NCBI GenBank assembly: GCA_033762315.1
Contig: JANRLS010000177.1
Span: forward strand, 1-64,000
Direction of reading: 5' to 3'
DNA from: CAYLLN01 sp033762315
GTDB taxonomy: Bacteria > Planctomycetota > Planctomycetia > Pirellulales > Pirellulaceae
DNA length: 64,000 nucleotides
This document shows, one piece after another, positions 1 to 8,264 of this stretch. Positions within the stretch are counted from its first letter, which is position 1. The number at the start of each line of letters is the position of its first letter. The position numbers were made by a program, and so were the translations under genes. The notes under the pieces were generated by a model. It was not told where the DNA came from. It saw only the letters and a list, made by a program, of their open reading frames with translations, and did no database searches.

Positions 1-515
1 ACAACCAGATTTCGCCCGAACGCCGGCAAGAAATTGCCGAAGTCGTCGGCATCGGAGCGCTCAAGTATGCCGACCTGTCGCAGAATCGGACGAGCGACTA
101 CACCTTCAGCTACGACAAAATGCTGCAGATGAACGGCAACACGGCGACTTACATGCAATATAGCTATGCCCGGGTCCGGAGCATTTTTGCCCGCGGCGGG
201 TTCGACGCGGCCCAAGTGCGGGCGAGCGGGGCAAAAATCGCGCTGACCCATCCCGCCGAACGGGCCCTGGGCATTCAACTGCTCCGCTTCGCCGAGGCCC
301 TGGCCGAGACGGAGTCCGACTACATGCCCCATCATCTGACCGGCTACCTATTTGACCTCGCCAAGAGCTACTCGGCCTTTTTCGAAAACTGCCCTGTTCT
401 CAAAGCCCCGACCGAAGACCTCCGCGACAGCCGCCTGCTCTTGTGCGATTTGACCGCCCGGACGATCCGCCTGGGGCTGGAATTGCTCGGCATTCGGGTA
501 GTGGAGAAGATGTAG
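1..515 (+). CDS. argS: Arginyl-tRNA synthetase, C-terminal part
   Basis: This is the 3' end of a gene that enters the window from the left; the open frame runs from base 3 to the stop at 513-515. The enzyme charges tRNA-Arg with arginine in the cytoplasm. The visible part contains the family signature KYADLSQNRTSDYTFSYDKM, followed by NTATYMQYSYARVRSIF, and then the helical DALR anticodon-binding domain ending in LLGIRVVEKM. These are strongly conserved in class I ArgS. The N-terminal catalytic HIGH region is outside the window. The next gene starts about 120 bases downstream on the same strand and is functionally unrelated. Confidence 0.93.
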   Translation, partial: NQISPERRQEIAEVVGIGALKYADLSQNRTSDYTFSYDKMLQMNGNTATYMQYSYARVRSIFARGGFDAAQVRASGAKIALTHPAERALGIQLLRFAEALAETESDYMPHHLTGYLFDLAKSYSAFFENCPVLKAPTEDLRDSRLLLCDLTARTIRLGLELLGIRVVEKM

Positions 516-634
516 GGGCTGCGCGGGCATCGATCGGGCCCGAAATTCTCGGTAGAATCACTACCGCCGGCAAAGTTGGCCGGGCTGCTCGCCAGAAGCG
601 CAATTTGGCGGCTAGAATTGGGGACGAGGTTTTC

Positions 635-2062
635 ATGCCCCCCCGAATTGTTGCCTGCTGGTTGGTCCTGGCCTTCGCCGCGCCCTTATTCGCCGACCAG
701 CCGGCCGAGATTTTGCCCCCCGGCCGCGCGGCCCGCGAGGTGCTGCCGGTGTCGTCGCAGTCGTGCGGCAGCGCGACCTGCCACGGCAATCCGTCGCCGC
801 GCCCGATTCGAGGCAGCCTGGCCGGGCACGAGTTTGTGCGGTGGAGCGAATTCGATCCGCATGCCGGCGCGGCGGTGACGATCCTCGGGAAGCCTTTCCA
901 AGACATTCTGGACAGGATGAATGTTGGCCGCTCGCCGGAGGAAATGCCCGCGCTGCGCGAGCGCTGCGCGGCGTGCCACAACCCCGAAGCCACGGCAGCA
1001 AAGGGAAGTGGCGATTCACTTACCGCTCTGGGGATCGGCTGCCAATCGTGTCACGGCGACGCCCGCCACTGGATCGCCCGGCACTACGAGCGCGACGTCA
1101 CGCGCGAAGAGCTGCACGGCCTGGGGATGCTCGATACCAAGGATCTGCACGTCCGGGCCAAACAATGTGCCGGCTGCCACATCGGCGATGCCACGCACGA
1201 CATGAATCACGACATGATCGCCGCCGGCCATCCGCCGCTGCGATTCGAGCTTTCGGCTTATCACGACCTGATCGGCAAGAAGCACTGGCCCGAAGCCGAA
1301 CGCCTTCGCGAACCGGAGTTCAAAGTGAAGCTGTGGGCCGCCGGTCAGGCCGCCGCCGCCGAAAACACGCTCGCGTTGCTGAAATCGCGGGCCAGCCGCG
1401 CCGCCCGTCATGAGCCGGTCTCTCCCTGGCCCGAGTTCGCCGAATACGACTGCTTTGCCTGCCACCAGCGCCTGCGACCCGGCGGCGAACCCAATCCCGT
1501 TCCCGCCCGCGCCGCGAGCCAGCCCGGCATGCCCGCCTGGCAAGCCTGGAACCTTTCGTTCGCCGAGTCGCTGCGAAAGGATTCGCAAATGGTCCAGTTC
1601 CGAGCTGCAATGGAAGGGCCCTTCCGCGACAATGCGGCCGCAGTCCACGCGCTATTCCCAAGCGAAATTCCCGCCGTCGCTCCCGCCAACCTTTCGCTGC
1701 CCGATCTTCTCACGCTCCTCAGCCGCGACCCCGCTCCAGCCGTTCCCTCCTGGTCCTCCACCACTCACCGCGCCCTTGCCCTGCAAGCGGCCTACTTGGC
1801 CTCTCGGGATAACACGCCCGCCGGCGAGAGCGCCGCGAGTCAAGCATTCGCCAGGCGACTCCGCGCCATTAAGATTTCGCTGGCCTTCGGTTCCAAGCAG
1901 TTCGAGTGGCCCGCTTTTGACTGGATGGGGCTGCCGCGGCCTGCCGCCGTGCCATTTTCCGACTTGCCCGCGATTTCGGCGGAGTTGACCGAACTGGCAA
2001 GCCAGTTGCAAGCGGAGTCCGCAGCTCCTCGAGCCGACACCCCTCAGCCGAGTCAACCATGA
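635..2062 (+). CDS. Secreted multihaem cytochrome c (c554-like), five haem sites
   Basis: A 475-residue exported protein. The ATG at 635 is chosen because it gives a signal peptide (PPRIVACWLVLAFAAPLFA); the open frame extends further upstream but without one. Haem-attachment sites lie at about residues 43 (CGSATCH, a CX4CH variant), 110 (CAACH), 135 (CQSCH), 177 (CAGCH) and 272 (CFACH). The histidine-rich stretch THDMNHDMIAAGHPPLRFE may supply distal ligands. The arrangement resembles planctomycete cytochrome c554-like multihaem proteins, so a periplasmic electron-transfer role is inferred; no substrate can be named. The stop codon overlaps the start of the next cytochrome gene, so the two are probably translated together. 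Confidence 0.85.
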   Translation: MPPRIVACWLVLAFAAPLFADQPAEILPPGRAAREVLPVSSQSCGSATCHGNPSPRPIRGSLAGHEFVRWSEFDPHAGAAVTILGKPFQDILDRMNVGRSPEEMPALRERCAACHNPEATAAKGSGDSLTALGIGCQSCHGDARHWIARHYERDVTREELHGLGMLDTKDLHVRAKQCAGCHIGDATHDMNHDMIAAGHPPLRFELSAYHDLIGKKHWPEAERLREPEFKVKLWAAGQAAAAENTLALLKSRASRAARHEPVSPWPEFAEYDCFACHQRLRPGGEPNPVPARAASQPGMPAWQAWNLSFAESLRKDSQMVQFRAAMEGPFRDNAAAVHALFPSEIPAVAPANLSLPDLLTLLSRDPAPAVPSWSSTTHRALALQAAYLASRDNTPAGESAASQAFARRLRAIKISLAFGSKQFEWPAFDWMGLPRPAAVPFSDLPAISAELTELASQLQAESAAPRADTPQPSQP

Positions 2063-3912
2063 TCCGCTCAGTCTGGTCGCTCGCCATTTCGATTACCTCG
2101 CTGTTACTGGTTCAAGGGGCGACTCGCGAGTCCCGTGCGCAAGCACCGCCGACTTTCCACGCCACTTCGACCGACAATTGCATTGGTTGCCACTTTCGCG
2201 ATCCGATCCCCGGTCAACGCGATTCCTTCGCCGGGAGCAAGGATTTCTGTCGCCGCCAGCAAGGGTCGCTCTGGTCGCACGAGGACAAGCACCGGCAGTC
2301 GCTATTGCTCTTGCTCCGACCAGCAAAGAACCTCGAACTAACGGAGCGGATTCTCGGCTTTCCGATCGCCGACGTCTTGGACTTCGAGCCGGCGGAGTTG
2401 ACTGCCGTGCCTGACCTGGAGCGGCTAAAAAAGCCCATCAGCTTTCGGCCGGGCGCGAAACAGGAACAGATCACCAAGGTTCAGCAATGTTTGTCGTGTC
2501 ACGCTCCATTGGCGGAGCCCATCGACGCGAACCCACTGCAAAAGCTGACGACGCTCGAATTCGGCGTCTCCTGCCAGGTTTGCCACGGGCTGGGAAGAGA
2601 GTACGAACTGGCGCACGCTCGCTCCACTTGGCGCCTCGTCAAGGCGAGTGCGAAGGAGCAAAAATACGGCATGACGGACTTGCGCGATCCGGTGGAGCGG
2701 GCAAATTTGTGCGTCTCCTGCCATGTCGGCAGCGTGACGACCACGCCCCCCCGGTTTGTGCGGCACGAGTGGTATGCGAATGGTCACCCGCCACTTCCCA
2801 GCTTTGAGTTTTCCTCGTTTTCCACGCAAGAACCCCCGCATTGGCGGCCCATTCAAGAGAAGCTCGCGCAGCCCGCCGGGTTCAACTACGCCCGTGGCAG
2901 CTTGACGATGGACGATCGGGCCGCCATCGCCGGCTCCGATTTCCGCGGAGTGTTGCAAGCCGACGATCTGGCGGAAAATTACTTCGCGGCCAACCCCGGA
3001 AGCTATTCGACAAGTCCCGAGCAAGACTGGGGCCGAACGAAGGATGTCGCCATTTCCAGCCTCGCTGTCTTGCGCGGCTACGCGGCGCTCATCGCCGATT
3101 GGCCCGCGAACGAACCACTCGACTTCTCGCACTTTGACTGCGGCTCTTGCCACCACGAGCTCCGCTCCGAATTTCCGTCGAGCTTCAGGGTGCGACGCAC
3201 GGGCGTCGTCGGCCGGCCACCGGCCGCGCTTTGGACGACGGCCCTCCCCCGCCTCGCCGCCGGGTCGGTGGGCCCAGCGAATCCGCCTGAGTTAGCCAAA
3301 TTCGACACGGCAATCATGCAACTCAACCAGGGCTATTCCGCCCGCCCGTTTGGCGACCGGACCATCGTCACCGAAGCAGCCCAAGAACTGAAAGCGACCT
3401 GTGATTTGCTCGGAGCATCACTGGCGAGAATGCCAACCGACGCCGCCGCTGGAAAAGCGCTGCTGGCGAAATTGCTGAACCCCGCAAACGACGACCACCG
3501 AGATTACCACGCCGCGCGGCAGATCGCCTGGGCGACCTGCGAGATATTAAAGGACGCGGCCGGTGTTCCGGAACGAAACTTTGCGCTGGCGGAGCCGGAA
3601 GAAAACGACAAGCCCGAACCCGCTCCGAAGCTGACTCCCGAAATCCTCAAACTGCTGCGCGGACCGGGAAACGCCCAGATTGCCGCTGATAACAAATTCG
3701 TGCGGGAGCGAATCGAACGGATTTTCAACGAGCCAATCTATGGCACCGAGAGCAATCCGTTGCACCTCAAGCTCCCCGCCGGTCAAACGGAAACGGTGAC
3801 GGGACACCTCGCCGAATCGCTGGCCGCGATTGCCGCCTTTGATCCTCAGCTCTTTAACAAGCGGCTGAAAGAGATTCGCGAGGCGCTGGGGATCGAGCCG
3901 GCGAAGCCGTAG
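2059..3912 (+). CDS. Secreted pentahaem cytochrome c
   Basis: A 617-residue protein with an N-terminal signal peptide (IRSVWSLAISITSLLLVQG) and five canonical haem sites: CIGCH (about residue 40), CLSCH (143), CQVCH (171), CVSCH (217) and CGSCH (360). The region after about residue 400 has no haem sites and is predicted helical. The ATG at 2059 overlaps the previous stop, a sign of translational coupling, so the two cytochromes are likely made together and may act as partners. The motif ANGHPPLPSFEF mirrors AAGHPPLRFELS in the upstream protein, which suggests that both derive from one family. Periplasmic electron transfer is inferred; the redox partner is unknown. Confidence 0.87.
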   Translation: MIRSVWSLAISITSLLLVQGATRESRAQAPPTFHATSTDNCIGCHFRDPIPGQRDSFAGSKDFCRRQQGSLWSHEDKHRQSLLLLLRPAKNLELTERILGFPIADVLDFEPAELTAVPDLERLKKPISFRPGAKQEQITKVQQCLSCHAPLAEPIDANPLQKLTTLEFGVSCQVCHGLGREYELAHARSTWRLVKASAKEQKYGMTDLRDPVERANLCVSCHVGSVTTTPPRFVRHEWYANGHPPLPSFEFSSFSTQEPPHWRPIQEKLAQPAGFNYARGSLTMDDRAAIAGSDFRGVLQADDLAENYFAANPGSYSTSPEQDWGRTKDVAISSLAVLRGYAALIADWPANEPLDFSHFDCGSCHHELRSEFPSSFRVRRTGVVGRPPAALWTTALPRLAAGSVGPANPPELAKFDTAIMQLNQGYSARPFGDRTIVTEAAQELKATCDLLGASLARMPTDAAAGKALLAKLLNPANDDHRDYHAARQIAWATCEILKDAAGVPERNFALAEPEENDKPEPAPKLTPEILKLLRGPGNAQIAADNKFVRERIERIFNEPIYGTESNPLHLKLPAGQTETVTGHLAESLAAIAAFDPQLFNKRLKEIREALGIEPAKP

Positions 3913-3949
3913 CTCGCCGGCGACCTCCAACCCGCGCGACCGATCGCGC

Positions 3950-6900
3950 TTACCTCCCCAGCGGCACGTACTGCCGTCTCGCAACCGGCGGCGGCGGCAG
4001 CTTGGGGGGGGGAACGTCGCGGGTCAGGCGGAAGACGGGATCGTACGGATCGTCGCTCACTTTGAAGACCGGCCCGTGCCACATGCCGGGGCCGCTGGGC
4101 TGACGATACATACGCTGTTGCTCGGGCAGGTTGAGCGGCCGGGCGCCCACGCGGCCGAAAACGGCGATCTGGTGCCCCGATTCATCGACGGCCCGGTCGC
4201 GGTCGATTCCTTCGCCGATCGAGTGGGCATGCCCTTCCTCCGGGATGGGGAAAGTCGCGATCAGCCGCGGCATCGGGCGCGGACTGAAGCCGGCACTGCC
4301 GGGGGTTTCGGGCGAAGTGAGCTGCACCACCCGCACGCCGTTCTCACCATCGGCGATGTAGGCGAACTGGCTGGCGTTGGTGATCCCCAGCTTCACGTCG
4401 TGCGTATCGTTCAGGCAGCCCCCGGCATCGAACATCTGATCGACAAACGGCCGTTCGGGATTGGTGACATCGACGATGGCGAGGCCAAAGTGACCGGCCG
4501 CGACATACGCATAGGTCCGGGCCACGTACACGTTGTGGCACTCTTCCAGCGGCAGGGCGGCGACGTGCTTCGGATCGTGCAGGTTGGTCACGTCAAAAAT
4601 CTTCAGGCCATGATGCTCGTCGCAGACGAACGCATAGCGGAACTGCACCGCCACGCTGACGGGATGCTCCAAAATCTCGTGACCGATGACGCTCGTCACC
4701 TTCGGGTGCTTGGGATCGTCGAGATCGACCACCACGAGCCCCGCATCGGCGCAAATATAGGCATAGGTGCCGACAATCGTGATCGCCCGCGCTCCGGTGA
4801 GGATGCCATCGGGATTGAAGGTGACTTCCCGCTCGAGGAAGTTATTGAGCGGATCGCCATCGAGCAAGGTTCCCGCGCCGACCAGAATCAGCCCCTCGTA
4901 TTTATCGGCGACATAGATATACGCATAGAGCGCGTGGATCGGCTGCTCTTTGTTTTCCGGCGGCTGGACGCGCGTCGGGTCGGGGGCAATCGTCGTTGGG
5001 GCGGCGATCGCGGCGGCGTACTTGGTCGGCACATAGAGCCGCTGGCCAAGGGGGGAAACCGGGGCGGTGGTGATCCGCTCCGAAAACGCCTTGTTGTCGA
5101 TGAACGCGATGTCGAACACGCGGAGGCCGCCGTGTCCGCAGGCAGCATAGAGGAATTCGCCGCGCGGCTGCACCTGCAGAATCTCGGCCTCGGCTCGCGG
5201 ATAGCGCAGCTGGGTGATGACATCGAGCCCCGGATGCTCGTGGGCATGATGCAATTCGCCGCCGCGCTCAAGGTGCTCGCGATAGTGGTCGGGATACGCC
5301 AGCTTGTGCAGCGTGCTGCCGATGACCGCCTGCGGCTCTTCGGCTTCGGTGACGACCGGCGCGAAGACGCCGTGCTCCTTGCAAGCGACCCAGCAATAGC
5401 GGCTCATGAAGTTCGTGAAGTTGGTCCCCTGCATCAACAGCTGAGCCATGATGGCGTTGTTGTCGTCGTTTTTCGACAAATGGCAGTCGGTACACATCTT
5501 CGTTTCATGGACGCCCGCCGCCATCGCGTGTCCTTCGGGCGCGGACGCGCGCACGGTATGCGGCACATTGGTGCTGAACGCGATGCCGCTCATCCCGCCG
5601 CCGGAGATGGTCTGCTGCTGCGTGTAGATATTCTCGCGATTGCCGTTGTAGCTGGTGACGTGAATCGCGCAGCTGGAGCGGGCCGGATTGATCCGGTTGC
5701 CAGTGACCAGCCCATCGCGAGCGAGCATATACACGTCGTCGCGGAGCGTCTGGAAGTTGTAGGCCACGAGATTGCGCGACACATCCCCTTCGTTGTGCAG
5801 CGCGGGCATTTTGCGATTGGCCTTCTGCGGCAAATGGCAGCCGAAGCAGCTCGGGTTCCACGAGGAATGGCAAGTGATGCAGCTCATGTTGCTGGTCTGG
5901 TGGGCACACTTCACGCCGCCGACCATTTCGCGCCCCGCCCCTTTGGCGTGCGCCGAACTGACCTCGCCACCCCAGACCATGTGCAGCGCGCCGCTGGCGT
6001 CGAGTTCCCAGCGGACGGTTTTCGCCTGGTGCGATTTGCGGTTGTAAAAGGCGGTTTTGGGATTGGTCGTGTCTTTCGTTTGCACGATCCGCCATTCGCG
6101 CCCCTCTTCGACCATCGCCCGCTGAATGAGCACCTGATGCGGCGTCGGAACCCCTTCGACCGGGATCATCTCCGTCCGCACCTCGAACCGTGGCAGGCGT
6201 TTTCCAAACGGGGTGCGCATCGCCAGCAAATTGCGGCCGGCGGGAGTGGTCGGCGTCGCTTCGGCCGAGGCGGGGCCGGTCGTCGGCATGCGCCGGCCTT
6301 GCCCTTCGCGAGCCAGGCGGTCGATCTTTTCGGGGATCGTTTCGTCGGCCGTGCCGTGGCAATCGACGCAGGTGATTTCAATCGCGGCCCGCACCTCGCC
6401 ATAGAGCTTCGTATCGCCATGCACGTCTTGCACGAAGTGGCAATCGATGCAGTGCATCCCCTTCTCCAGGTGAATGTCCATCAAGTGAACGGGCTGGTCG
6501 TTTTGCGCCCGGCAGCCGGCGATGGTCGGCGAGCGGGGATTGTTCGGATCCGGCGGAAGGTACGGATCGGTCGGCTGCACGACGGCTCGCATCAGCTTGT
6601 CGGTGGTGACTTCGCTGACCGGAATGCCCAGACGGTCGAGCAATTGCCCCTTGCGATCCTTTTTGAAAACCGCGCGAAACACCCAGCCGTGGCCGTGAAA
6701 ATCGGCGAATTGCGAGTGCCGGGCGACCTGGTTGAGCTCCGGCACGCGGGCGAGAAACCCGGCATTCCCCCAGTTGCCGCGGGCTGCCGCTTCCTCGGGA
6801 TTCGACATCGACGAGTTGGTGAACTCCTCCGACGTCGGATGCCGCTGCTGGGCGGGATACATCAGCTCGCCATCGGTTTCGTTGTCCCACCACATGAAGC

Positions 6901-8236
6901 CCAGGTAGCTATTGAGCACGTTGGTGCCGGGGTGAATGTGGCACACGATACACTGGCTGGTCGGAATCGCGGTGGTGAAGCGATGCGCGATGGGATGCCC
7001 CGGCTCGCCGAGCGGAATCGTCGGATCGACGTTGTTGACAAAGTTGTCGGTTTGGTGGGCGGCAAAGGCGCTGTTGCCATATTTGGCGAACGGCCCGGAG
7101 TGAACCGGCGAGCGGTCGTTGGCATACACCACATGACACGCGCTGCAGCCGCTGCTGCGATAATCTCCCGCGTGGTCGTTCGTGCCGAGGAAGTTGAGTG
7201 TCGGATCGAGGAGGCGGGTTTTTTGCAGGCCGATGAACACTGGGTCGGTCCGGTTTTCGGTGCCCAAACCGCGCACCGAAAGTCGTGTTCGCGGACGTCC
7301 CGGCTCTTCGGCCTTTTCGGGGATGCCGATTTCCGGCCGAAAGCGCCCACCCGGCTCGAAAATGCGGAGGATGTTGCCCGGCTGGCTGATCTCGAAGCGG
7401 GGCAAGGGATCGAGAAACGGCACGATCCCCTTGTAATTCATGTCGTAGGCGATGCGCTGCGTCTCTTCGGGCTTCCAGACATTCTGAATTCGCTGCGGCA
7501 CGCCGGTCATACTGTAGCTCTCGCCATAGCGAGGCCACTTGTTCGGCACCGCGCCGTTGTTGTAGAGGGCCGCTCCCCACAGCATGCAGCCGTTGGTCAT
7601 CATTCCTTTTTTGACTTGCAGCACCTCTTGCGGATGGCAAGCCCCGCACGAAAGATGCGCGATGCGCAGATCGCCGGGATTGACGAAGCGAATGAACTCC
7701 GGACTTTCGTGATTCAGCAAGGTGTAGGTGCGGACCGGATTGCCCGAGCTGGGCCAGGCGGGGGCGAAGCGGGGAGGAACATGCGCCCCTTCCTTGGTGC
7801 CGCAATCGGCATTGCCGCCGTGGCAATCGGTGCAACCGAGCTTGACAGTCGGGAGGGCGTGCATGTCGTGAACGCCGTGATGGCAGTTCTTGCAGCCCCA
7901 GCTTTTGCGATGGGCATCTTCGTCGGTCTGGCGATAGAGGTCGTCGGCGCTCGGCCAGCCGGCAGGAATCGGAAAAGGCTCGCCGCCGTGAATGCCCCCT
8001 GTTTTGGCCGGCGGGTTGCCGGCGGACGGTTGACCACCGGGAGCTGGAAGCGGGTCTTGATGGCTTGCGGGCCGAACGGGCTGCGATTTATAGGGGAGCG
8101 GGAAGATGGCCCGCAGCGCATCGAGGGGCGACTTCTTGGCCGGCGCGGTGGGTGCCGACTGCTGCGCCTGCGCGGTGGCCGCGCACACCACGAGCGCCAG
8201 TCCCGCCATCAATCGATATTTCGCCAAGCGCTCCAT
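3950..8236 (-). CDS. Giant decahaem cytochrome c with LVIVD repeat domain
   Basis: A 1428-residue exported protein (signal peptide about residues 1-24, AGLALVVCAATAQA). Ten canonical CXXCH sites are visible from about residue 115 to 930: CKNCH, CTDCH, CGACH, CSACH, CIVCH, CIDCH, CVDCH, CITCH, CFGCH and CTDCH. From about residue 1020 to 1330 it has LVIVD-type repeats (LYAACGHGGLRVFDIAF, AYICADAGLVVVDLDDPKHP, AFVCDEHHGLKIFDVTN, AYVAAGHFGLAIVDVTNPER, AYIADGENGVRVVQL), which probably form a beta-propeller-like domain. It lies 28 bases downstream of a beta-barrel gene on the same strand and is convergent to two other multihaem genes. A role in moving electrons across or at the outer membrane is inferred. 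A long open frame on the opposite strand is a shadow of this gene. Confidence 0.9.
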   Translation of the reverse strand: MERLAKYRLMAGLALVVCAATAQAQQSAPTAPAKKSPLDALRAIFPLPYKSQPVRPASHQDPLPAPGGQPSAGNPPAKTGGIHGGEPFPIPAGWPSADDLYRQTDEDAHRKSWGCKNCHHGVHDMHALPTVKLGCTDCHGGNADCGTKEGAHVPPRFAPAWPSSGNPVRTYTLLNHESPEFIRFVNPGDLRIAHLSCGACHPQEVLQVKKGMMTNGCMLWGAALYNNGAVPNKWPRYGESYSMTGVPQRIQNVWKPEETQRIAYDMNYKGIVPFLDPLPRFEISQPGNILRIFEPGGRFRPEIGIPEKAEEPGRPRTRLSVRGLGTENRTDPVFIGLQKTRLLDPTLNFLGTNDHAGDYRSSGCSACHVVYANDRSPVHSGPFAKYGNSAFAAHQTDNFVNNVDPTIPLGEPGHPIAHRFTTAIPTSQCIVCHIHPGTNVLNSYLGFMWWDNETDGELMYPAQQRHPTSEEFTNSSMSNPEEAAARGNWGNAGFLARVPELNQVARHSQFADFHGHGWVFRAVFKKDRKGQLLDRLGIPVSEVTTDKLMRAVVQPTDPYLPPDPNNPRSPTIAGCRAQNDQPVHLMDIHLEKGMHCIDCHFVQDVHGDTKLYGEVRAAIEITCVDCHGTADETIPEKIDRLAREGQGRRMPTTGPASAEATPTTPAGRNLLAMRTPFGKRLPRFEVRTEMIPVEGVPTPHQVLIQRAMVEEGREWRIVQTKDTTNPKTAFYNRKSHQAKTVRWELDASGALHMVWGGEVSSAHAKGAGREMVGGVKCAHQTSNMSCITCHSSWNPSCFGCHLPQKANRKMPALHNEGDVSRNLVAYNFQTLRDDVYMLARDGLVTGNRINPARSSCAIHVTSYNGNRENIYTQQQTISGGGMSGIAFSTNVPHTVRASAPEGHAMAAGVHETKMCTDCHLSKNDDNNAIMAQLLMQGTNFTNFMSRYCWVACKEHGVFAPVVTEAEEPQAVIGSTLHKLAYPDHYREHLERGGELHHAHEHPGLDVITQLRYPRAEAEILQVQPRGEFLYAACGHGGLRVFDIAFIDNKAFSERITTAPVSPLGQRLYVPTKYAAAIAAPTTIAPDPTRVQPPENKEQPIHALYAYIYVADKYEGLILVGAGTLLDGDPLNNFLEREVTFNPDGILTGARAITIVGTYAYICADAGLVVVDLDDPKHPKVTSVIGHEILEHPVSVAVQFRYAFVCDEHHGLKIFDVTNLHDPKHVAALPLEECHNVYVARTYAYVAAGHFGLAIVDVTNPERPFVDQMFDAGGCLNDTHDVKLGITNASQFAYIADGENGVRVVQLTSPETPGSAGFSPRPMPRLIATFPIPEEGHAHSIGEGIDRDRAVDESGHQIAVFGRVGARPLNLPEQQRMYRQPSGPGMWHGPVFKVSDDPYDPVFRLTRDVPPPKLPPPPVARRQYVPLGR

Positions 8237-8264
8237 CGCCAGGTTCTCCAGCCCACCGCGGTGG

